From: Ursus arctos
Lineage: Eukaryota > Chordata > Mammalia > Carnivora > Ursidae
DNA: 64,000 nt
Assembly: GCF_023065955.2 (NCBI RefSeq)
Contig: NC_079873.1
Location: forward strand, 96,386,128 to 96,450,127
Direction: 5' to 3'
Position numbers and translations under genes: made by a program
Part shown: positions 47,501 to 56,705 of the stretch, piece after piece
Layout of the letters: each line of letters begins with the position of its first letter
How positions within the stretch are numbered: position 1 is the stretch's first letter
The notes under the pieces: model-generated
The model's database searches: none
Seen by the model: the letters and a program-made list of their open reading frames with translations, nothing else
What the model was told of the DNA's origin: nothing

Positions 47501-48174
47501 GCAGGGAATAATTTCAGTCTTTTGATATCGGTTGAGACCTATTTTGTGACCCAGAACATGGTCTATTCTTGAGAATGTTCCATGGGCATTAGAATAGAAT
47601 GAGTATTCTTTGGTTCTGGGGTGTAGTGTTCTATATATATCTATGAGGTCCAACTCATCGAGTATGGCATTCAAAGCCCTTGTTTCTTTGTCGATTTTCT
47701 GCATGGGTGCTCTGTCTATTTCTGATAGTGGAGTGTTGAGGTCCTGTACTATTAACGTATTTTTATCTACATGTCTCTTTATTCTGGTTAAGAGTTGGCT
47801 TGTGTATCTTGCTGCTCCCCTGTTGGGGGCATATATATTTATAATTGTCATATCCACCTTTTGGATACATCCTTTAAGAATAATATAGTGCCCTTCTGTG
47901 TCTCTAACTATAGTCTTTAGTTTAAAATCCATCTGTCTGATATGAGAATTGCTACCCCAGCTTTCTTTTGAGGTCCATTGGCGTGAAAGATGGTATTCCA
48001 TCCCTTTACTTTCAGTCTGAATGTATCTTTAGGTTCAAAATGAGTCTCTTGTAGACAGCAAATGGATGGGTCATGTCTTTTTATCCAATCTGCAACCCTG
48101 TGGTGTTTTATGGGAGCATTTAGGCCATTTACATTGAGACTGATTATTGAGAGATATGATTTTAATGATGCCAT
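44345..48174 (-). pseudogene. L1 ORF2: endonuclease and reverse transcriptase, frame-broken
   Basis: ORF2 makes the L1 endonuclease/reverse transcriptase that nicks target DNA and primes cDNA synthesis from it. It starts at ATG 48174 (MASLKSYLSIISLNVNGLN) and spans about 3.8 kb, the family length of some 1,275 codons. The endonuclease shows SLNVNG, CCLQETHF, INIYAPN, QDLNTPLSEIDR (the family usually has GDFNTP), FSRIDHVLGHK and the SDHNAL active-site motif. The RT shows VSIDAEKAF and [10 protein letters not shown] at about 46068-46079, so its catalytic aspartates remain. Breaks: a frameshift near 47935 in the endonuclease, a break at 47172-47225 between the domains, one near 45400, and several in the last kilobase, which also contains a (TG)20 run. 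Confidence 0.95.
44461..44500. repeat. (TG)20 microsatellite inside L1
   Basis: An uninterrupted TG run lies between GAGTAATATTCCAT and ACCACAACTTCTTTATCC, the same L1 site as the other embedded microsatellites. The run interrupts the ORF2 C-terminus. Confidence 0.98.
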
Positions 48175-48246
48175 GTTGCCAGTAAAGTTTTGTTTCTATA
48201 GATTGTGACTTTCTGTTCTGTATCACTCTTGGGGCCTTTTTACTTT

Positions 48247-49153
48247 TATAGAACCCCCCTTAATATCTCCTGTAGGGCTGGTTTTATGGTTATGAAATTG
48301 GTCAATGACTGGTGATTCTGGAAGGTCTTTATCTCTCCATCCATTCTGAATGACAGCCTTCCTGGATAAAGGATCCTTGGCTGCATGTTTTTCTCTGAAA
48401 GAGCTTTAAAAATGCCCCCCCAACCCTTTCTCTCATTCCAGGTCTGTGTAGACAGGTGACGTAATTCTGATACCTTTTCCTTGGTATGTGAGAAATTGCT
48501 TTGCCCTGGCTGCTTTCAATACTGTATCCTTGGATCTAATATTTGCAAATAGCACTATGACGTGAGGTGGCGTACGTTTGTCGTGGTTGAGCTTGGGAGG
48601 GTTCCTCTCTGCCTCTTGGACACGAATGCTTGTTTCCTTTGCTAGATTAGGGAAGTTTTCAGCTACAATTTGTTCAACTATCTCTTCTAGACCTCTGTTT
48701 TTCTCCACCCCCTCGGGGATGCCGATGATTCTGACATTGGGACGTTTCATTGAGTCAGTAATCACTCGTAACCTACATTCATGAAAATGGATTTTTTTGA
48801 GTCCAGATTCTATTTTAGCTTTCTCTTCTATTAACCCATCCTTCAATTCGCTGATACATTCTTCTGCCTCATTCACCCTGGCCATCAGAGCCTCTAGTTT
48901 TGACTGCATTTGCCTGATAGAATTTTTAATTTCTGCCAAATTCGCTCTCATTTCCAACCTTAGAGATTCTATATTCTCATTAACATTTTCGTTAATACTT
49001 TTTTCAAGTCTACACAACATCTTGACCATTGTTACTCTGAATTCCATTTCTGATAATTTGGTTATATCCATATCCATTAGTTCTGTGGCAGAGGCCACAG
49101 ACTCACTGTCTTTTCTTTGCGGGGGGGGGGGGGGGACTTCTCCTTCTCGTCAT
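48247..49153 (-). pseudogene. L1 ORF1: RNA-binding chaperone, frame-broken
   Basis: ORF1 encodes the trimeric nucleic-acid chaperone that coats L1 RNA. The probable start is ATG at 49153 and the stop TAA at 48247-48249, about 302 codons, the usual size. The largest open piece (49098-48433, 221 codons) has a heptad-rich coiled coil (LEKSINENVNENIESLRLEM onward), then the RRM (RPNVRIIGIPEG and AENFPNL) and part of the C-terminal domain. The C-terminal domain (MQPRILYP-like segment) continues after a stop at about 48430. A C15 run (G15 at 49121-49135) near the N-terminus puts the start ATG out of phase with the rest. Confidence 0.9.
49121..49135. repeat. G15 homopolymer (C15 in L1 sense)
   Basis: Fifteen G residues encode a short proline run at the start of L1 ORF1 when read on the minus strand. 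The length is a multiple of three, which leaves ORF1 in the wrong phase after the run. Such runs are also prone to sequencing error. Confidence 0.95.
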
Positions 49154-50085
49154 TCTGATGAGGAGAGGTTGCGCAGTTGTTCAGACCCCAAATTATTTAC
49201 CGAGACCCAGGCCGTGCGCCCTTGTTTTATAGGGACCTTAGGGATGTGGTCTTCTTGATTTTTCAGCCTGCCTCCTGATGGAGGGGCCTGCTGCACCGAT
49301 ACTCAGGCAACCCTGTTTGGGTAGTCTCCGTGTCCCCTGCGAGGGGGGATGGTGATGGGCACACTGTGAGCCGATATTTCCAGGCTTTTGTTCTCTGGCG
49401 GCTTTCCCTGGCGGTTTGCTGTGCCTCTTCTGAGAGTCAGTGCAGCAGTGGCCGAATCCCAGCCTCTGTCTCAGAACAGAGGGATCGCGGACCGTTCTCC
49501 ACTGATGTTCTAGCCACTTTAACTCTGTTTCTGTTGGTGCTGCTCGACCCTGCAGCGTCCCGGGATGTTCGCTCCACACCCGGCAGCCCCGCCCTCACTT
49601 CCAGGGCTGGCTCCTCTCTGTCCTTTGTGTTTCTAACACTGCCAGCCGCCAGCTGCCAGCCACCCCCACGCGCTCATGGAGCTCCCGGTCTCAGTCTGGT
49701 TCCAGTGAGCACACTGGTGCTCTGTTTCAGTCTGGTGGCGCGCGTTCCCGGCTCACAGTCTCAGTCTTCCCTCTCACGGGTGCCGGTCCGAGAGTCCGCC
49801 CGCTCCCCTGTGCAGGTGCCTACCACTTCCTGGCGCCCAAACGTGGTGGCTCCCTCCCCCTTCCATTTATTTTCCAATATCTGTGCACGGTTTCACAGCT
49901 CCCTGCTTCGTACCTCAATGCTCAGCGCTGGAGATGTTCATTTGTAGAGATCCAGATGCATCTTCCTGCATCTCATGCTGATTCTGTGGATATTCAGGAT
50001 GGCCTGGTACCTATCCAACTCGACTCAGGGGACCAGCTGAAAAAGGGGTCCCCTACTCCTCTGCCATCTTACTGGCGCTCCCTCT
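49154..50085 (-). promoter_or_regulatory. L1 5' UTR with internal promoter
   Basis: This is the most CpG- and GC-rich stretch of the window. The extreme 5' end carries AAGATGGCAGAGG on the minus strand (50061-50073 region), matching the YY1-site position used by L1 elements to set their transcription start. The promoter is internal and would fire leftwards into ORF1. The 205-codon plus frame (49330-49947) is an antisense shadow of this GC-rich DNA. Activity in vivo cannot be judged from sequence, and CpG methylation normally silences such promoters. Confidence 0.8.
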
Positions 50086-52018
50086 CTGCTCCTTCTAGTC
50101 TTAACAACAGCCTTGCTGGATAGAGTATTCTTGGCTGTAGATTTTTACTGTTCAGCACTTTGAATGTATCATGCCACTCTCTTCCGGCTTGTAAAGTTTC
50201 CGCTGAAAAATCCCCTGCTAGCTTTACGAGTTTTCCATTATCAATTACTCTCCTTTTGTCTTTCTGCTTTAAAACTTTTTTCTCTACCAGTAGATTTTTC
50301 CAATTTAATTGCAATATGTTTTGGTGTAGATCTACTTTTGTTGATTTTTATGGGGGTTCTCTGTGCCTCCTGGATCTGAACATCTGTTTCCTTCCCTAGA
50401 TTAGGGATGTTTTCAGCTATTATTTCTTCAAATAAATTTCCTGCCCCTTTTTCTCTCTCTTCTTCTGGGACTCCTATAATATGAATGTTACTACATTTGA
50501 TGGAGCCATTGTGTTTCCTAAGTCTATTCTCATTTTGCATAATTCTTTTTTCTCTCTTTTGTTCAGCTTGATTACTTTCCATTACTCAGCCTTCTAGGCC
50601 ATTATTTCTTTCCTCTGCTTCTTCCAGCCTGCTGCTACTCATTCCATCAAGTGTGTTTCTCATTTTGTTTATTGAGCCCTTATCTCTGCTATGTTACTCT
50701 TTATCTCTGTGTTAAGGGTCTCACTCATGTCTTCCACTCTTAAGTCCAGTGAGTATCCTTATGATCATTACTTTAAATTCTCTTTTAGGCATATCTGTTT
50801 TGCTCAGATCTCTGGCTGTGGCTTTGTCCTGTACTTCCTTTTGGGTTAAATTTCTCTGTCTTATTTTGTCTCAGTCTTGGTGCCTGTTTCTATGTGTTAG
50901 GAAAGTCAGCTATGACTCCTGTTCTTGAGGATAATGAAGAAGAGGTCTTTTAGTGCCCTACTGTGTAGTGTTCCCTCTTCCCCCAGAACCTTGCCCTTCT
51001 AGGAGTGTCTCCAGTGTTTGTTACATATGCTCTGCTGTTTTGTCCTGGCTGGTTTATCATTCAGGCCAGTTGTCTGCAGAGGCTATCTTTGCCTATTGTG
51101 GGCAGTGTTTGGTTGCTGGCCTGAACGTGGCACCTTTTAACTAGGTGTGCTCTGGTCTGTTTGTGAAATGAGACCTGTCACCATTACTGCCAGAACCAAT
51201 GCTCTGAAAAACTTCTGGCTTGGGTGATGCAGTGTAGGCAGGAGCAGGGGTTTGGGTCATTCTTCTGAGGGAGGAGGCCTGCCTTGCTGGGACTGAGGGA
51301 GGAGTGACTGGTAGTGGGAGTTCCACCACAGCACAGGTGGGAGAGGCTTGGTGTAAACACCAAGATAGTAGCAACTGCGGCACTGAGTTGGTTCTTGCAG
51401 GTGACCCTGTGCTTATGCTGAGGGGCAGGGGAGGCAAATGGTGCCCACTACCTCCTTTGTTCCTGGAGGGTTTCTTCAAGAATGTTGTCTCTCTAGTATG
51501 TGCTCCAACATGAGTGAATAACCTCCCCACTGTGTACCACGGGTATTCTTCCAATCACTATTTGCATGATATATGTCCATGGTTTGTTTGCCTGCCTTCT
51601 CTCCAAGAGCAATGCATTGCCCTCTGGGCTCTATCCAAGTCACACCCACCGACCTTTAAAACTCGAGGCTTTAAGCCCTGCTGATTGCAGGAACTCATGA
51701 AATTTGGCCCCTCTCTCTTTCCAAACCAATTGCTATGGTGATTCATTTTCCCCATATGCTCCCCTATGTGCTAATCTCTCTCTTTGTGACTGTGGCTCCC
51801 TCCCCACCACAGTAGCCATGATCTGTTTCTCAAACTGTGCCTCCACATGACCTACCTCTTCAATGTGGCCTCTTTTCTACCTTTAGTTGTGGAGTTTGTT
51901 TTGCCACTCTTCAGATCAATTTCTGGGGTATTTAGGATTATTTCATAGTTGTCTAGTTGTATTCATGGGATGAGGTGAGCCTAGGGTCCTCCTACTACAC
52001 TGCCGTCTTCCCAAGATC
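50086..52018 (-). mobile_element. Older L1, 5' UTR and ORF1 only
   Basis: Read leftwards, the element begins at about 52018 with GGATCTTGGGAAGACGGCAG, a YY1-type L1 start. It runs through roughly 1.25 kb of 5' UTR and then ORF1, and stops abruptly near 50086 in the ORF1 C-terminal domain where the younger L1 begins. Its ORF2 and 3' UTR are not found at 44032 on the far side of the younger L1. The 5' UTR differs from that of the younger element, so it is a different subfamily. Confidence 0.88.
50100..50760 (-). pseudogene. ORF1 of the older L1, decayed and 3'-truncated
   Basis: Two open pieces in different phases carry the ORF1 signature. 50582-50241 holds the RRM with NIHIIGVPEEE and ENIPNLGKE. 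50314-50069 holds the C-terminal domain with DFSAETLQAGREWHDTFKVL and PRILYPARLLL. The coiled-coil region upstream (to about 50760) is broken by stops. The last 15 or so codons of the 50314-50069 frame are already in the abutting younger L1. Confidence 0.9.
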
Positions 52019-52509
52019 CTTATGGTGACCTCCTCCTAGAGTGAGCTAGTATTCATTTGGGTTTCACTGAAGCAGAGGAGTTCCCTGACTCTGAGTGCTT
52101 ACCATTTCTTTGACCAAAGCCAGGACTGAACTTGATGTTCAGCTTCTCCGTAGAGTTAAAAATTTTAAAAACATGAGAACAGTTGATTGTTCAGAGACAG
52201 AATCCACTGAATGTATAAAATATGCCAACTACCTTGTATCTTCTCAGGCTAACTAGTACCTTCCTTGAGAACGTGCAGTGGAACAACAATCTCTATATAG
52301 AACCACATTTTTAATGCAAATGGAGGCATAAGCACAAAGCAGCATCTTTACATTTCCAAGGTGCACATATAAAGGCCTAAATTTGTAGTGGTGTCCCAGT
52401 GGGTTGTGGGGAGGCAGAGCAGAAGGAACTGGAATGAGTTCAGCTACATTTATGTGACTCAAGATTATAAGGGATGTATACAAGAATCCAACCTCTGCTG
52501 AAAGGAATG
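52019..52509. other. Single-copy interval, no gene seen
   Basis: No repeat or credible frame was recognised. Confidence 0.6.
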
Positions 52510-52650
52510 AATGCTTAAATAAAAACTTGGATTTAAATACCTGTTCCACCTCTGAAATCTTCACTTTCTTGTATATAAAATGGGACAATAATTCTTACTT
52601 CATGTGGCTGATATGAAGATTCACAGTAGATGCTCAATGAATGTTTCTTC
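52510..52650 (+). mobile_element. MIR SINE
   Basis: TTGGATTTAAATACCTGTTCCACC, CACTTTCTTGTATATAAAATGGGACAATAATTC and TTCACAGTAGATGCTCAATGAATG follow the MIR core and tail. Confidence 0.75.
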
Positions 52651-53380
52651 ATATACACATTCAACCTTCTTAGCATAGCACAAAGGAGTTAGAAAAGATT
52701 GGACAGAGAGAATTTCCAGGGACCTAGCACTGACTCTTTCAGTTGTTAATGTTGTTGATGGGCCACTGTTTTAAATAAAGAAGTGGAGGGTTTTCAACAA
52801 TATGGCTGGTTCTTGCAAGAGGTGATGAGTAAATTCTTCCCAGGAATACTATGGGGGCATGAAAGTGGCAACCATTATGTATGTATAACTGGACTTTAAT
52901 CATGAGAAAACATCAGGAAACCCAAACAGATGCCCACTACACAATGTAACTGGCCTGTTCTATTAAAAAATATTAAAGTCAGGAAAGACAAAAGCTTACA
53001 TACTGTTCCAAATTAAAGCAGTCTAAAGACATATGACAACTAAATGCAATATGTGATCTTGGAATGGATCCTGGACTGGTAAAAATAACTACAAAGGCAT
53101 TATTGAAATTATTGACAAAATTTGATTATGGACTATGAATTAAATAATAGAATTTTATCAAAATTAAGTTTCCTAACTTTTATAATTATACTATATTTAT
53201 GTAAAAGAATATATTGTTCTCTAGAAATATATACTAAAGTATTTATGGGTAAAAGGGAACAATGTCTGCAACTTAATCTCAAATAGTAGAGAGAGAGAGA
53301 ATGGTAAAATAAATAGGGCAACATGTAAATTAATTGGTCAATATGGGTAAAGTGAATCATTACAACTTTTCTCTAGGTTT
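52651..53380. other. Single-copy AT-rich interval, no gene seen
   Basis: I see no transposon and no usable frame. The region is very AT-rich at 52960-53380. Confidence 0.6.
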
Positions 53381-53397
53381 GAAATTAAATAAAATTT

Positions 53398-53715
53398 GTT
53401 TTTTTATTTTTTTTTATAATAATATTTTTTATTATATTATGTTAGTCACCATACAGTACATCTGTGGTTTTTGATGTAAAGTTCGATGATTCATTAGTTG
53501 CGTATAACACCCAGTGCACCCTGCAATACGTGCCCTCCTTACTACCCATCATCAGCCTATCCCATTCCCCCACCCCCTCCCCTCTGAGGCCCTCAGTTTG
53601 TTTCTCAGAGTCCATAGTCCCTCATGCTTCATTCCCCCTTCTGATTACCCCCCTCCTTTCTTTATCCCTTTCTTCTCCTACCGATCTTCCTGGTTCTTAT
53701 GTTCCATAGATGAGA
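53398..53715 (-). mobile_element. L1 3' UTR insertion with target duplication
   Basis: Poly(T) at 53398-53421 is followed by the reverse complement of the L1 3' UTR, with TGCGTATAACACCCAGTGC and CCTCAGTTTGTTTCTCAGAG. The 17-base duplication GAAATTAAATAAAATTT (53381-53397) and GAAACTAAATAAAATTT (53716-53732) differs at one base. Only the last 300 bases of the L1 were copied. Confidence 0.95.
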
Positions 53716-53819
53716 GAAACTAAATAAAATTTAAAAAATTAAAAGTAGGAACAGAAACATAAAGAGGACAGTACAGAGCTGTAACAATGGGGTACATAAC
53801 AGGCTTCCCTGATGTCTTG

Positions 53820-54120
53820 AATAGAAGAAAGGGTCAGAGAAGATTCAACAGAGGAACTGATGTCTAAGCTGTGGTATGAAGAGTAAGTCATTTTTTTAGG
53901 CGAAGTGGTATGGTGGGTGGAAAATGTTACAAAGAGAGCAGCATTTGTGAAGTCCTGAAGGCAAGTAAGAGGAGTACAATGGATTCGAGTGAGTATACCA
54001 AAGGGGACAGTGATGAGCAACAAAGCTGGACATGTAGGCTGGATTCAGATTATAGTGGGAATTCTAGGGAATAAATATTTGAGAGGAGGCTTGGAAAGAT
54101 CCATAAGATGCAAGGGGAAG
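53820..54120. repeat. Possible ancient interspersed repeat
   Basis: GAAGTCCTGAAGGCAAGTAAGAGGAG and GGCTTGGAAAGATCCATAAGATGCAAGGGGAAG recall an old mammal-wide repeat of uncertain name. A related style of sequence lies at 15575-15830. The call is tentative. Confidence 0.35.
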
Positions 54121-54609
54121 TTAGTGGGTTTTTTGTCTGTGGTTTTCTGACAAAGGATTTTTAGGAAATTTTCTGGCTAAGGATTTTTAGATTATCTGGC
54201 TGTGGGCTTTTTGGGGTGAGGGGTTGGGGAGTTTTCATGAGGTTATTTATGGATACAATTGACTAAGAAAAGAGAGTAGGGAAAATCCCAAACATTGCTT
54301 TGCACACAAATTCTAAATACTTGGAAGTGCTCTCCTGCATAGCACAGTAGCATATCACCAGTGATAGAAGACATTGTTCTCAAGACAAAGCTCTGATCTC
54401 AAGGAAATCACAGAACCAATATCTGGATTAGACTGGAGAAGGCAGGGTTGGGATATATGTTCCTCAGCATAGGAAGCACTTTGGTGTACAAATTTTTGTC
54501 TTTTGGATAGAGTTTAGTACAGAGGATAAAAATTAGAATGGCCATAGTTATTGGGAAGGTTAGCAGATATAAGTAAAGTGGATCGGGTATAAGAAAAACA
54601 ATGTGCAAT

Positions 54610-55025
54610 CCAGACAAGATGGCATAGACTCATCACTCCCTGTTTTCCCATCTACATACCTTGGACAGGGTGCATACCAGGTACTGCTATAAACCTTGGA
54701 ATCGATGTAAGATGGAACCCAAGGAGAAATCTGAAATGTGGAAAGAAGAAGGTGACTGGTTGGGGGCAGTAAGATTAAAGAAACAAATAGTAGCAAAATA
54801 TCTTAAGACACCACTCAACACGGGCTCCTGGGTGGCTCAGTTGGTTAAGAGTCCAACTCTTGGTTTTGGCTCAGGTCATGGTCTCAGGGTTGTGGGATCA
54901 AGCCCTGCATCAGGCTTTGTGCTCGGTGCAGAGTCTGCTTGAGATTCTTTCCCCTCCTTCCCCTCTGCTCTGCTCCTCCCCTGCTCACACTTGTTTTCTC
55001 TCTCTCTCTCTCTCTCTCTCTAAAA

Positions 55026-55064
<39 letters not shown>

Positions 55065-56350
55065 GATCTTTAAAAAAAAAAAGACACCTCTCAATAGAAA
55101 AGGGCAGTCCAGGTCCAGCATCCTCCAACCCTTTACCTAGAAACAGCAAGTAGTTCAAATAGGCTCATTTCTCCCCTACATGATGGAACAGCGGTCCTAA
55201 CAATAGCAGGCACTCCCACTGGTACCAGAAAGGGGGATAGATCAAGAACCCCACAGATAATAAGCTTCCAACGGAAGCACTCTTTTACGCCGCTGGGCCA
55301 GATAGTCCCCTCCCTTGCACAGAGACACCTGGAAGCTAGGCAACAGCAGCAGGGGGAATCCTGCCACAACGACAAGCAGGTAGGCAGTGGTCTTTGTCTA
55401 AATAAATCAGAGAACTCCTTCTCCTACTGAAAAACACTGGACACCTGAGTGGTACTGGCAGTGGGGATCCCACCATAATTAGTGGTCCAGTCCATGAAGC
55501 AGTCCTTGTACCTGCTGACCCTGAGACTATCCTTCCCCACCTAAAGACTCTGAGTGATACTGGCAGGGAAGTTCTCTCTATCTCTGCAGGGTGGAGATTC
55601 CCTTCAGACAAACCAAACAAACCAAAATGGCATTGGAAAGGCTCAGAAAATTAAATTGTCATTGGAACTACAGCCCACAAAAGTAGGCCAGGACCTGTGT
55701 GCTAAACATAAACAGAGTGGCTTCCTGCTACAATAAAAGATTATAATAGTACCAAGAGTCCTCTAACATAGTAGTCAAAATGTCTAGGATGCAATAGAAA
55801 ATGAGCCATCATACCAAAAACCAGAAAAATCACAAATTGAGTGAGAAAAGAAAATGAACTGACCAACGCCCAAGATGAACCAGATGCTGGAATTATCTGG
55901 CAAGGATTTTAAAGCAGCCATCATAAAAATGCTTCAAAAAGCAATTAAAAATCCTCTTGAAATAAATGTTAAACTAGAAAATCTCACCCAAAAAATGGAA
56001 TTTATTTTTAAAAGTGGAAATTATACCAAAAATGAAAAAATACAATAACTGGAAGAAAAAACTCATTGAATTGGCTCAATAATAGAGTGAAGATGACCCA
56101 GGATAAAATTATGGGACTTATAGTCAGAATTTATCCAATCTGAACAACAGAAAGAAAATAGACAGGGGGCGGTAATAAACAGATCCTTAGGGGTCTGATA
56201 ATGCAAAAGATTTAAAGTTCCTATTATCAGAGTTCCAGAAAGAGAGGGAAGAGTGGAGCTGAAAACTTCCTGAATTTGGCAAATTACATAAGCTTTCAGA
56301 TTCAAGAAGCTAAATGAGATCGCAAACAAAATTTTGACAAACAATGACAC
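54610..56350 (+). mobile_element. Old L1M, 5' UTR and ORF1 start
   Basis: The element begins with CCAGACAAGATGGCATAGAC, an L1-type 5' start with a YY1-like core at 54614-54622. It continues through a 5' UTR interrupted by a SINE (54820-55080) and reaches the ORF1 start region (GAATTATCTGGCAAGGATTTTAAAGCAGCCATCATAAAAATGC). It fades out near 56350 without ORF2. The same L1M group occurs at 27330-28115. Confidence 0.75.
54820..55080 (+). mobile_element. CanSINE inserted in L1M
   Basis: The element has the head GGGCTCCTGGGTGGCTCAGTTGGTTAAGAG, GGTCATGGTCTCAGGGTTGTGGGATCAAGCCC, a CT-rich body ending in a (TC)n run at about 55000-55021, and an (AAAT)n tail at 55025-55064. The duplication AAGACACCACTCAA (54805-54818) and AAGACACCTCTCAA (55081-55094) differs at one base. 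The 93-codon frame at 54661-54942 runs into it. Confidence 0.95.
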
Positions 56351-56584
56351 AGATGCGATTATAAATATCCAGTGATATTCTGCTGTAGTGTCAAGAGATA
56401 ATAAGGAGTAGTGGGGACTGTGGTGAACTGGAGAGTACGTGTACTGTCTAGAAGGGCAGCTCCTGTTCAGCACTAGTTGGTTATACATATGGGAATTTAG
56501 ACCTGATTTCCTTGTGTAATTTCTTAAGTGTAAGCAGCTATTTCTTTACATTTTAAATCAGTCTGCCAGTTTGGGACTGAAGAG

Positions 56585-56705
56585 AAGTAGTGACTTTGGA
56601 ACTAGACCTGAGTTTGAATCCTTATTCTACCATCATATAATCTTGGACAAATCCATAAACGCTGAGTCTCAGGGTCCTCATCTATAAAATATTTTGATAA
56701 AGAGT
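56585..56705 (+). mobile_element. MIR SINE
   Basis: GACTTTGGAACTAGACCTGAGTTTGAATCC, then CTTGGACAAATCCATAAAC and GAGTCTCAGGGTCCTCATCTATAAAAT is the MIR 5' part and core. Confidence 0.88.

Larger units (their letters stand above)
44032..50085 (-). mobile_element. Near full-length L1 LINE, 6 kb
   Basis: From right to left the element has a 5' end with AAGATGGCAGAGGAGTAGGG, a GC-rich 5' UTR, ORF1, a 72-base gap, ORF2, the 3' UTR (GATGGGCATTAAGGAGGGC) and a short A-rich tail, seen as T-rich sequence at about 44032-44055. The length is the usual 6 kb of an active-type mammalian L1. Frameshifts and stops in both ORFs mean it cannot now move on its own. No matching target-site duplication was found at the two ends: its right side joins an older L1, its left side joins unique DNA. 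Confidence 0.95.

Noticed and set aside
48797..49258. 153-codon plus-strand frame
   Set aside because: It is the antisense shadow of L1 ORF1.
49330..49947. 205-codon plus-strand frame as a gene
   Set aside because: It is antisense to the GC-rich L1 5' UTR, where stops are rare. It has no domain and a low-complexity Ser/Pro/Arg composition.
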